DNA of 64,000 nt from Streptomyces cyaneochromogenes. GTDB taxonomy: Bacteria > Actinomycetota > Actinomycetes > Streptomycetales > Streptomycetaceae. The position numbers and the translations under genes were made by a program. The stretch spans positions 9,238,001-9,302,000 of the forward strand of contig NZ_CP034539.1 in the NCBI RefSeq assembly GCF_003963535.1. Reading direction: 5' to 3'. The notes beneath the pieces were generated by a model that worked only from the letters and a program-made list of their open reading frames with translations, made no database searches and was not told the origin of the DNA. Shown piece after piece: positions 41,973 to 48,560 of this stretch; within the stretch, counting starts at the first letter, position 1, and every line of letters starts with the position of its first letter.

Positions 41973-42635
41973 ATGGAGGACATGGACACCGAGCTGTTCC
42001 CCCGGGAGCGTACGGAGGTATCGCCGGGCGCGGTGCACCTGCCCGACTGGCTGGACGCGCCCGCGCAGCGCGAGCTGCTGGAGGCGTGCCGCGCGTGGGC
42101 ACGCCCACCGGCCGGCCTGCGTACGGTGCGCACCCCCGGCGGCGGCACCATGACCGCCCGGCAGGTCTGCCTGGGCTGGCACTGGTACCCGTACGCCTAT
42201 GCCCGCACGGTCGTCGACGGCGACGGCACCCCGGTGAAACCGTTCCCCGAGTGGCTGGGCGAGCTGGGCCGCCGGGCGGTGCGCGACACCCTGGGCGAGC
42301 CGTGGGCGGCGCCATCGGCGGCGTACGACATCGCGCTGATCAACTTCTACGACGCCGACGCCCGCATGGGCATGCACCGCGACAGCGACGAGAAGTCCGA
42401 CGCACCCGTGGTGTCCCTGAGCCTCGGCGACACCTGCGTCTTCCGCTTCGGCAACACCGAGACCCGGACCCGGCCGTACACGGACGTCGAGCTGCGCAGC
42501 GGCGACCTGTTCGTGTTCGGCGGCCCGTCGCGGCTCGCCTACCACGGTGTGCCGAAAGTACAGCCCGGCACCGCACCGCCGGAGTTGGGGCTGACCGGGC
42601 GGCTGAACCTCACGCTCAGGGTGAGCGGGCTGTAG
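41973..42635 (+). CDS. alkB: AlkB-type 2-oxoglutarate/Fe(II) dioxygenase
   Basis: 220 residues. The iron ligands are visible as HxD in MGMHRDSDE and His in LAYHGVPK, with the 2-oxoglutarate-binding arginine in GRLNLTLR. AINFYDADARMGMH and SLSLGDTCVFRFGN match bacterial AlkB. It repairs alkylated bases such as 1-methyladenine and 3-methylcytosine in DNA or RNA by oxidative demethylation. ATG 41973 or 41982 may be used. It is a single gene divergent from the RlmG-like gene. Confidence 0.93.
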   Translation: MEDMDTELFPRERTEVSPGAVHLPDWLDAPAQRELLEACRAWARPPAGLRTVRTPGGGTMTARQVCLGWHWYPYAYARTVVDGDGTPVKPFPEWLGELGRRAVRDTLGEPWAAPSAAYDIALINFYDADARMGMHRDSDEKSDAPVVSLSLGDTCVFRFGNTETRTRPYTDVELRSGDLFVFGGPSRLAYHGVPKVQPGTAPPELGLTGRLNLTLRVSGL

Positions 42636-42671
42636 GCCGCCACACCTGCGGATCATGGGAGACTCGCCCTC

Positions 42672-43916
42672 ATGAGCGGCAACGCGGACCCCCGGCCGGC
42701 GGGGGAAGGGACCACCTCGAGGACGCGGTTGGACCGGGGGCGCGGTGCGCTCGGGCCCGCGCTGGAGCTCGTGCACACCGGACGCGCCCCCACGCGTGCC
42801 GTCCTCACCGCCGAGCTCGGCGTGACCCGGGCCACGGCCGGCGCGGTCGCCTCCGAGCTGGAGGCGCTCGGGCTGATCCGGGTGGACGCCCGGCCCACCG
42901 CGTCGGCCGGTTCGCAGGGGCGCCCCTCGCACCGGCTGTCGGTCGCCGAGGACGGGCCCGTGGTCCTCGCCGCACAGGTCCACGCCGACGGGTTCCGGGC
43001 GGCGCTGGTCGGTCTCGGCGGCCGTATCGTCGCCACTTCGCCCGGCTGCGAGACGGTCGACGCCGATCCGGCGAAGGTTCTCGGCTCGGTCGTCGAGGCA
43101 GGCGCCGACCTGCTGCGCACCACGGGCCGTCGCTGCGCAGGCGCGGGCCTGGCCGTCCCCTCCGCGGTCGCGGAACCCGACGGCCTGGCGCTCAACCCCC
43201 TGCACCTCGCCTGGCCCGTGGGCGCGCCCGTGCGCCGGATCTTCGCGGAGTGCGTGCGCGCGGCCGGGATCAGCGGACCGGCGTTCACCGGTAACGACGT
43301 CAACCTCGCCGCGCTCGCCGAACACCGGCACGGCGCGGGGCGCGGCTCCCGCGACCTGCTGTGCGTGGCCACCGGCCACCGGGGCGTCGGCGGCGCGCTC
43401 GTGCTGGACGGCCGTCTGCACACCGGCAGTTCGGGCCTGGCCCTGGAGGTCGGCCACCTCACCGTCAATCCCGAGGGCAGACCCTGCCACTGCGGCAGCC
43501 GCGGCTGCCTCGACGTCGAGGCCGACCCGCTGGCCCTGCTCACGGCGGCCGGCCGCGAGCCCGGCCCCGAGGTCTCCCTGCTCCAGCAGGCCAAGGACCT
43601 GATCCGCACCCAGTACGACGACGACCCGGCGGTCCGCACGGCCACCGAGGCCCTCATCGACCGCCTCGGCCTCGGCCTCGCCGGCCTGGTCAACATCCTC
43701 AACCCGGACCGCATCATCCTCGGCGGCCTGCACCGCACCCTCCTCGACGCCGACCCCGAGCGCCTGCGCGCCGTCGTCGCCGACCGCAGCCTGTGGGGCC
43801 AGAGCGGCGGCGTCCCGATCCTCGCCTGCACCCTCGACCACAACAGCCTTGTCGGCGCGGCCGAGTTGGCGTGGCAGCCGGTGCTGGACGATCCGCTGGG
43901 TGCGCTGGCGTCGTAG
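42672..43916 (+). CDS. ROK-family transcriptional regulator (NagC/XylR type)
   Basis: 414 residues. The N-terminal winged helix (APTRAVLTAELGVTRATAGAVASELEALGLI) is followed by a ROK sugar-kinase-like domain with GNDVNLAALAEH and the zinc motif GRPCHCGSRGCLD, as in regulators rather than small ROK kinases. It probably senses a sugar and controls transport or catabolic genes. The target is not evident, although sugar genes at 37.6-40.3 kb and the RpiB-like gene at 44.3 kb are near. It starts at ATG 42672, 36 bases after alkB. Confidence 0.88.
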   Translation: MSGNADPRPAGEGTTSRTRLDRGRGALGPALELVHTGRAPTRAVLTAELGVTRATAGAVASELEALGLIRVDARPTASAGSQGRPSHRLSVAEDGPVVLAAQVHADGFRAALVGLGGRIVATSPGCETVDADPAKVLGSVVEAGADLLRTTGRRCAGAGLAVPSAVAEPDGLALNPLHLAWPVGAPVRRIFAECVRAAGISGPAFTGNDVNLAALAEHRHGAGRGSRDLLCVATGHRGVGGALVLDGRLHTGSSGLALEVGHLTVNPEGRPCHCGSRGCLDVEADPLALLTAAGREPGPEVSLLQQAKDLIRTQYDDDPAVRTATEALIDRLGLGLAGLVNILNPDRIILGGLHRTLLDADPERLRAVVADRSLWGQSGGVPILACTLDHNSLVGAAELAWQPVLDDPLGALAS

Positions 43917-43919
43917 GCC

Positions 43920-44207
43920 TCACCGCTCCTCGGCGGTGTTGAGGATCCGCGTCCGGGGCGCCCCGGCCAGCGCGGGCGCGTTCTCGGACGAGGACCACAC
44001 CCTCGTCCTGAGGAAGCCCAGGAACCGCTCGGCGTCGGCCACGTCGTCGAAGTCGAGGTCGACGACGACGTAGGCGGGGTCGTCGACCGGCTGCTGGACA
44101 CGGTAGTGACGCACGCCCGCGTCCGCGCGCGCCGGCGCGAAGCGGTCGAAGGCCGTCTTCCACCTGGCGAAGTCCGTGATCGGATGCTCGATGTGCAGGG
44201 TCGGCAT
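43920..44207 (-). CDS. Small hypothetical protein, possible alpha/beta-barrel dimer
   Basis: 95 residues starting MPTLHIEHPITDFARWKTAFDRFAP from ATG 44207 with GAGGAGG upstream. The pattern HIEHPITDFARWKTAFD and FDDVADAERFLGFLRTRVW resembles small ferredoxin-like dimeric alpha/beta-barrel proteins (antibiotic-monooxygenase or EthD-like). I see no catalytic motif. It is convergent with the ROK gene, only 3 bases apart. Confidence 0.7.
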   Translation of the reverse strand: MPTLHIEHPITDFARWKTAFDRFAPARADAGVRHYRVQQPVDDPAYVVVDLDFDDVADAERFLGFLRTRVWSSSENAPALAGAPRTRILNTAEER

Positions 44208-44301
44208 GGCTCCTCCTCGGCCGTTCCCGCCGGTCACCTCCATGCTCGGCCGCCGCCCGGACGGCCGCACCCCCGGCGTGGACCTGGGTACGCTTCGTGC
44301 C

Positions 44302-44751
44302 ATGCGGATCTCCGTTTCCTCGGACATGGACGAACCCGTGGCGCGCTCCCTCGTCACCGAGCTGCGAGACCGCGGCCACGAGGTGGTGACGTACGGCGCG
44401 CTCAGCCCCGGTGCCGACCCCCAGTGGGCCGCCTGCTCCGAGGCAGCCGCCCGCGAGGTCGCCGACGGGACGGCCGACCAGGCGGTCGTGTGCTGCTGGA
44501 CCGGCACGGGCGCGTCGATCGCCGCGAACAAGGTGCCCGGGGTGCGGGCGGCCCTGTGCACCGACGCGTACACCGCGGACGGCGCCCGCCGCTGGAACGA
44601 CGCCAACGTCCTCGCCCTGAGCCTGCGGCTGACGTCCGAGCCGCTGCTCAAGGAGATCCTCGACGCCTGGTTCGCCGGTGCGGCGAGCGAGGACGCGCAG
44701 GACCGGGAGAACGTGGCGCACATCGGGCGACTGGATCTCGGTAGGGCCTAG
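44302..44751 (+). CDS. RpiB/LacAB-family sugar-phosphate isomerase
   Basis: 149 residues. MRISVSSDMDEPVARSLVTELRDRGHEV and the phosphate-binding loop GTGASIAANKVPGVRAALC identify the RpiB/LacA/LacB fold, with RRWNDANVLALSLR near the C-terminus. The usual active-site Cys region reads VVCCWTGTG. It isomerises an aldose/ketose phosphate. Whether ribose or another sugar is used is not clear, and the divergence from classic RpiB suggests a specialised substrate. ATG 44302 is used. Its stop overlaps the stop of an IS481 remnant on the other strand. Confidence 0.85.
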   Translation: MRISVSSDMDEPVARSLVTELRDRGHEVVTYGALSPGADPQWAACSEAAAREVADGTADQAVVCCWTGTGASIAANKVPGVRAALCTDAYTADGARRWNDANVLALSLRLTSEPLLKEILDAWFAGAASEDAQDRENVAHIGRLDLGRA

Positions 44752-44880
44752 GTGTATTGACCCGCAGGGTTGTTGACGCGGGTGAGGGGTGGCTGGCCGC
44801 CGGGTGCGGTTGAAGCGTTCGACCTCGCCGATGGTGCACCGGCCCTGCGGTCCCCCTGCCCCAAAGGCGGCAGCGAGGCG
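44748..44880 (-). mobile_element. IS481-family transposase remnant (C-terminal scraps)
   Basis: On the minus strand one frame reads TIGEVERFNRT, and after a frame change another reads PGGQPPLTRVNNPAGQYT followed by TAG (44750-44748). In IS481 transposases the VERFNRT motif lies about 35-40 residues before the LGGQPP...VNN..GQYT terminus. Here they are fused by a deletion with frameshift. No intact transposase or inverted repeat is seen. The upstream limit is uncertain. Confidence 0.65.
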
Positions 44881-44883
44881 CCG

Positions 44884-45060
44884 TCACGCACGGCGAGGTC
44901 TGGGGACCAGCTCGCCAGCGCAGTTGGGACAGACGTCCCGCATGGCATCGCCGCACGGCACGCAGAACGTGCACTCGTACGAGCAGATGCGGGCAGCCGC
45001 GTCGAGCGGCAGCTCCGCCGTCCCGCACCGCTCACAGCGATCACGCATCTCCAGCGCCAT
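44884..45060 (-). CDS. DUF1272 zinc-binding-like small protein
   Basis: 58 residues from ATG 45060. It is a cysteine-rich protein, MALEMRDRCERCGTAELP ... ICSYECTFCVPCGDAMRDVCPNC, with four CxxC-type pairs that fit a zinc-ribbon pair, and it ends VPRPRRA. This is the DUF1272 pattern, with no established function. A GTG at 45078 would add six residues. Confidence 0.85.
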   Translation of the reverse strand: MALEMRDRCERCGTAELPLDAAARICSYECTFCVPCGDAMRDVCPNCAGELVPRPRRA

Positions 45061-45179
45061 GTCGTCCGCCTTCCTCACGGGTCAGTTCCGTCGCCTTTCC
45101 ATCCTCCGTGCGCCGGAAGTGGCCGAAAGTGTTCGGCGGGACAAAGATCAACGCGATCGGGCCATGCTCCGGCCGCAGG

Positions 45180-46088
45180 TCAGCGCCAGTCGACGGCGAA
45201 GGCCCGGCCGGGGTTGTCGGTGAGGACGCGTTCCACCAGTTCCTCGCCGAGGGCGAGCGCGAGCCGCGGACGCACCCGGCGCAGCAGGTACGGCATCCCG
45301 GGACCCCCGTCGACCGACCGCGCCCCGGCCACGACCGTGTCCCCGCCGAGCAGCAGCCGGTGCCCGAACCCGGCCTCGGCCAGCGCCCGCATCGCGTCCG
45401 GCATGCGCCAGTCGGTGGCGTGATGGGCGCGTGAGGGCCCGTCGAAGGCCAGCCAGCAGCCCGCCTCGGCGGCCTGGCGGTGGAGCAGAGGGTCGGGGGA
45501 GCGGTTGAGATGGCCGAGGATCACCCGGTACGGCGGGACGCCCGACTCTCCGCACAGCAGGTCCAGTACGTCGAGCGCACCCGTCCCCACCTCCAGGTGC
45601 ACGGCGATGGGCGCGCCCGTCGCGTGGTGGGCCTCGGCGGCGGCGGTCATCGTCCAGCGGGCGTGCGCGTCGAGGGCGTGGAAGCCGCCGGCGACCTTGA
45701 TCAGACCGGCGCGGACCCCGGAAGTGCCGATGCCCTCGGTCAGTTCGGCCACGAAGAGTTCGGCCGGCCCGCCGCGCAGCGCGTCGAGTGACTCCGGGGC
45801 GTAGTGCGCCGCTTGATGCAGGCCCGTCGCGCAGACCAGGTGCACCCCACAGGCCCGGGACAGCGGCGGCAGGTCGGCTGCCCGGCGCCCCATGCCGTAC
45901 GGCGTCCACTGCACGACGGCCGAACCGCCGGCCGCGCGGAACGCGTCCAGCTCGGCGCGCGCTGCGGTGGCGTCCTGGAGCTCCTGGCCGGGCAGTTGCG
46001 GGCTGCGCAGGAAGAGGTGGTCGTGCGCGTCGCACACGCCGAGCCGCTCGGGTCGCACATCCCCGAGGACCGTACGGACAGCACTCAC
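45180..46088 (-). CDS. Phosphotriesterase-family metal-dependent hydrolase
   Basis: 302 residues with the amidohydrolase fold. The HxH metal motif is CDAHDHLF near the N-terminus, IKVAGG may carry the bridging Lys, the His ligands are in AVHLEVGT and VILGHLNRSPD, and GGDTV holds the catalytic Asp. Related proteins include phosphotriesterases and lactonases. The physiological substrate is unknown. GTG 46088 overlaps the stop of the DUF4865 gene (GTGA), so it is the third gene of the TetR-DUF4865-hydrolase operon. Confidence 0.82.
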   Translation of the reverse strand: MSAVRTVLGDVRPERLGVCDAHDHLFLRSPQLPGQELQDATAARAELDAFRAAGGSAVVQWTPYGMGRRAADLPPLSRACGVHLVCATGLHQAAHYAPESLDALRGGPAELFVAELTEGIGTSGVRAGLIKVAGGFHALDAHARWTMTAAAEAHHATGAPIAVHLEVGTGALDVLDLLCGESGVPPYRVILGHLNRSPDPLLHRQAAEAGCWLAFDGPSRAHHATDWRMPDAMRALAEAGFGHRLLLGGDTVVAGARSVDGGPGMPYLLRRVRPRLALALGEELVERVLTDNPGRAFAVDWR

Positions 46089-46669
46089 CACTGCCGGCCC
46101 CGCGGCAGCGCCCCGCGCCCCGGTGCCGACAGGTGCAGCACCTGGTACACATCGCCCTCGGTCTTTGGCGTGTCGTGCGTCCAGAGCGAGAAGTGGACCA
46201 GCTCCCACGCGTGCGTGTCGACGGCGGCCGCGGTCAGCACGGCGCCGTCCCGCGTCGCCAGCCGCTCGGTCTCGTTCGCCGCGTCCGCCATGAACGCGGC
46301 CAGCTCCACGCCGTCCGGCACCGGTTGACGCCGACGCACGGCAAGCCTGGCGGGGGAGTCCGCGGCGCCGCCCTCCGCGTACGCGAGCCCCGTCCACTGA
46401 CGTACCCGCGGCCGCCCGAAGTCGTTCACGGGTCCCTGGAAGGCGCCTCCCCACAGGAAGGCGTTCATGCCCTCCATGGTGTTCCAGAGGTAGAAGGGCC
46501 CGTACTGGTTGACCGGCGAGCCGTGCACGCCGCGCTCACGCAGCAGGTACGCCTTCGTGCCGAGGCCGTCCCAGCCGTCCAGCAGATGGCCGACCCGGGC
46601 GACGCGGGAGCGGATGACATCCATGTCGTGATCGGCGGGCAGCGTGAACTCGTACTGCATGGCATGCAT
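46085..46669 (-). CDS. DUF4865 family protein
   Basis: 194 residues beginning MHAMQYEFTLPADHDMDVIRSRVARVGHLLDGWDGLGTKAYLLRERG and with GSPVNQYGPFYLWNTMEGMNAFLWGG, the pattern I know as DUF4865. No catalytic role is established. Genes of this type often lie next to a TetR regulator. It follows the TetR gene by 41 bases and overlaps the hydrolase gene, so all three are one leftward transcript. Confidence 0.85.
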   Translation of the reverse strand: MHAMQYEFTLPADHDMDVIRSRVARVGHLLDGWDGLGTKAYLLRERGVHGSPVNQYGPFYLWNTMEGMNAFLWGGAFQGPVNDFGRPRVRQWTGLAYAEGGAADSPARLAVRRRQPVPDGVELAAFMADAANETERLATRDGAVLTAAAVDTHAWELVHFSLWTHDTPKTEGDVYQVLHLSAPGRGALPRGRQW

Positions 46670-46710
46670 GCCAAGTCCCTTCTCGGGCCGAATGGTCGCT
46701 CACGTGTCGG

Positions 46711-47298
46711 TCACGTGCTCGTGCCCTCGGCGGTCGTGTGGTCCCGCGGGGCGAGCAGCGAGAGCAGCCCCCGGACGCCCACGTCGAAGGCGGTGGGTGA
46801 ACCGGACGCGCGGGCGAGGACGTAGCCGCCCTGTACGGTCGCGACGATCGTCGCCGCGATCGTCTCGCCGTCGAGCCCGGCCGCGAACTGGCCCTGCTCC
46901 TTGCCTTCCTCGACGATCCCGGCCAGCCGCTCCCGCAGCCAGTCGAGCGTCTCGTCGACAGGCGTGCGCAGTTCGTCGCTGGCGATCACGTCCGGGTCCA
47001 TCGTCAGCCGCCCGATCGGACAGCCGCGCAGTACGTCGCGCTCGCGCCGCAGATACGCCTCGATGCGCTCGTACGGCGTTCCCGGACCGTCGAGTACTCC
47101 CGCCGCGGTTGCCCGCATCTCCTCGGCGGTCCGCCGGATCGCGGCCAGGGCGAGATCCGGCTTCCCCTTGAAGTGGTGGTACATGCTGCCCTGCCCGGCG
47201 CCCGAGCGCTCCAGGATCGCCTTGGGGCTGGTGCCCACATAGCCGCGCTCCCACAGCAGCTCGCGGGTGGACTCGATCAGCCGCTCCGAGGTGCTCAT
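46711..47298 (-). CDS. TetR-family transcriptional regulator
   Basis: 195 residues. The N-terminal helix-turn-helix is LIESTRELLWERGYVGTSPKAILERSGAGQGSMYHHFKGKPDLA, and the C-terminal ligand domain resembles the LmrA/YxaF type (GCPIGRLTMDP). ATG 47298 gives normal length. It leads the DUF4865-hydrolase operon and is divergent from the SHOCT/ABC/FtsX genes. A palindrome directly upstream suggests autoregulation and possibly control of the exporter. Confidence 0.9.
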   Translation of the reverse strand: MSTSERLIESTRELLWERGYVGTSPKAILERSGAGQGSMYHHFKGKPDLALAAIRRTAEEMRATAAGVLDGPGTPYERIEAYLRRERDVLRGCPIGRLTMDPDVIASDELRTPVDETLDWLRERLAGIVEEGKEQGQFAAGLDGETIAATIVATVQGGYVLARASGSPTAFDVGVRGLLSLLAPRDHTTAEGTST

Positions 47299-47305
47299 GC
47301 CGTCA

Positions 47306-47327
47306 CTGTACATACTAGTAGTTACAG
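47306..47327. promoter_or_regulatory. 22-bp palindrome, probable TetR operator
   Basis: CTGTA-2-TACTAGTA-2-TACAG is a perfect inverted repeat except for the two spacer dinucleotides. It lies 8 bases upstream of the TetR start, in an AT-rich patch of otherwise GC-rich DNA, and 175 bases before the divergent SHOCT gene. Confidence 0.75.
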
Positions 47328-47502
47328 AAGTCGAGCCTTCATGGAGCAGCGGAATCACCGCTGTGTACTCCCCGCGAGGTACGCGCACTGCCGCTGGCCG
47401 TACGACGACCCGGACCCCCTCCCGGCGCGAGTCTCGAGACATCACCGAACGACCCGACCGACCTGAACAACCCGACCGAACCGACTCGGGAGATGACTCG
47501 AG

Positions 47503-47787
47503 ATGCAGACCCTGGCTCACTTCGCGGACGGCGGCCCCGGCCCCTGGATCCTCCTCTTCCCGCTCATCTGGGCGGCCGTCGTGGTCGGCGGCATCGCGCT
47601 GCTGCGCCGCACGGTGTGGCGCGGACGCCGCGGCCCCTGGCGGGCACCCGCCGCGGACGACAACTCGCCCATCACCGTGCTCGGCCACCGCTTCGCCTCG
47701 GGCGAGATCGACGAGGACGAGTACTGGCGCCGGCTGTCCGTCCTGGACGAGCAGTTCGGCCGTACGGGCAAGGGCGGTGCGGCATGA
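47503..47787 (+). CDS. Membrane-anchored SHOCT-domain protein
   Basis: 94 residues. There is one transmembrane helix (ILLFPLIWAAVVVGGIALL), a basic loop, and a C-terminal SHOCT motif (LGHRFASGEIDEDEYWRRLSVLDE). SHOCT segments are short oligomerisation or anchoring modules. Its stop overlaps the ATG of the ABC ATPase (ATGA), so it is the first gene of a three-gene export operon, with GGGAG before ATG 47503. Confidence 0.85.
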   Translation: MQTLAHFADGGPGPWILLFPLIWAAVVVGGIALLRRTVWRGRRGPWRAPAADDNSPITVLGHRFASGEIDEDEYWRRLSVLDEQFGRTGKGGAA

Positions 47788-48560
47788 CGGCCACGACCGC
47801 CACCACCATCACGCCGACGGCCGCCCGTGTCGTGGACGCCGTGAAGGTGTACGGCAGCGGCGACACCGTCGTGAGGGCCCTGGACGGGGTGAGCGTCGAC
47901 TTTCCGGTCGGCCGGTTCACCGCGATCATGGGGCCCTCGGGCTCCGGCAAGTCCACCCTGATGCACTGCGCGGCCGGCCTCGACACCCTCACCTCGGGCA
48001 CCGCCCACATCGGCGACACCGAGCTGAGCAGCCTCGACGACCGCCGCCTCACCCTCCTGCGGCGCGACCGCGTCGGCTTCGTCTTCCAGGCCTTCAACCT
48101 GGTTCCGACGCTGACCGTCGCGGAGAACATCACGCTGCCGCTGGACCTCGCGGGCGGCAAGGGCGGCAAGGGCGACAGCGGCGACGAGGAGTGGCTCGAC
48201 GCGCTCATCGACGTCGTCGGCCTGCGCGACCGGCTCCACCACCGCCCCTCAGAACTCTCCGGCGGCCAGCAGCAGCGCGTGGCCGTGGCCCGGGCCTTCG
48301 CCGGCCGGCCCGACATCGTCTTCGCCGACGAGCCGACCGGCAACCTCGACTCCCGGTCCGGCGAGGAGGTCCTCGGCCTGCTGGGCCGCACGGTGCGCCG
48401 GACGGCCCGCACGGTCGTCATGGTCACCCACGACCCGGTGGCTGCCGCCCACGCCGACGAGGTCGTGTTCCTCGCCGACGGGCGCCTGGTCGACCGTATG
48501 GAATCCCCGACCGCCGACAAGGTCCTGGACCGCATGAAAGCCTTCGAGGTGCCGTCATGA
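47784..48560 (+). CDS. ABC transporter ATP-binding protein (MacB/LolD type)
   Basis: 258 residues. Walker A is GPSGSGKS, the Q-loop region is FVFQAFNLVPTLTVAENI, the signature is LSGGQQQRVAVARAF, and Walker B is DIVFADEPTGNLDS, followed by VMVTHD. These are the features of the MacB/LolD/FtsE-like class. It powers the FtsX-type permease that overlaps it downstream (ATGA). A short Gly/Lys-rich insert (GGKGGKGDSGDEE) lies before the signature helix. Confidence 0.94.
   Translation: MTATTATTITPTAARVVDAVKVYGSGDTVVRALDGVSVDFPVGRFTAIMGPSGSGKSTLMHCAAGLDTLTSGTAHIGDTELSSLDDRRLTLLRRDRVGFVFQAFNLVPTLTVAENITLPLDLAGGKGGKGDSGDEEWLDALIDVVGLRDRLHHRPSELSGGQQQRVAVARAFAGRPDIVFADEPTGNLDSRSGEEVLGLLGRTVRRTARTVVMVTHDPVAAAHADEVVFLADGRLVDRMESPTADKVLDRMKAFEVPS

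Noticed and set aside
44748..45044. A 98-codon minus-strand gene ending VNNPAGQYT
   Set aside because: Only the last residues resemble a transposase; the upstream part is antisense to the DUF1272 gene and is not related, so a decayed IS remnant is the better reading.
44752..45434. Plus-strand open frames across the DUF1272 region
   Set aside because: The minus strand encodes a four-CxxC zinc-type protein with a normal start; the plus frames show no motif.
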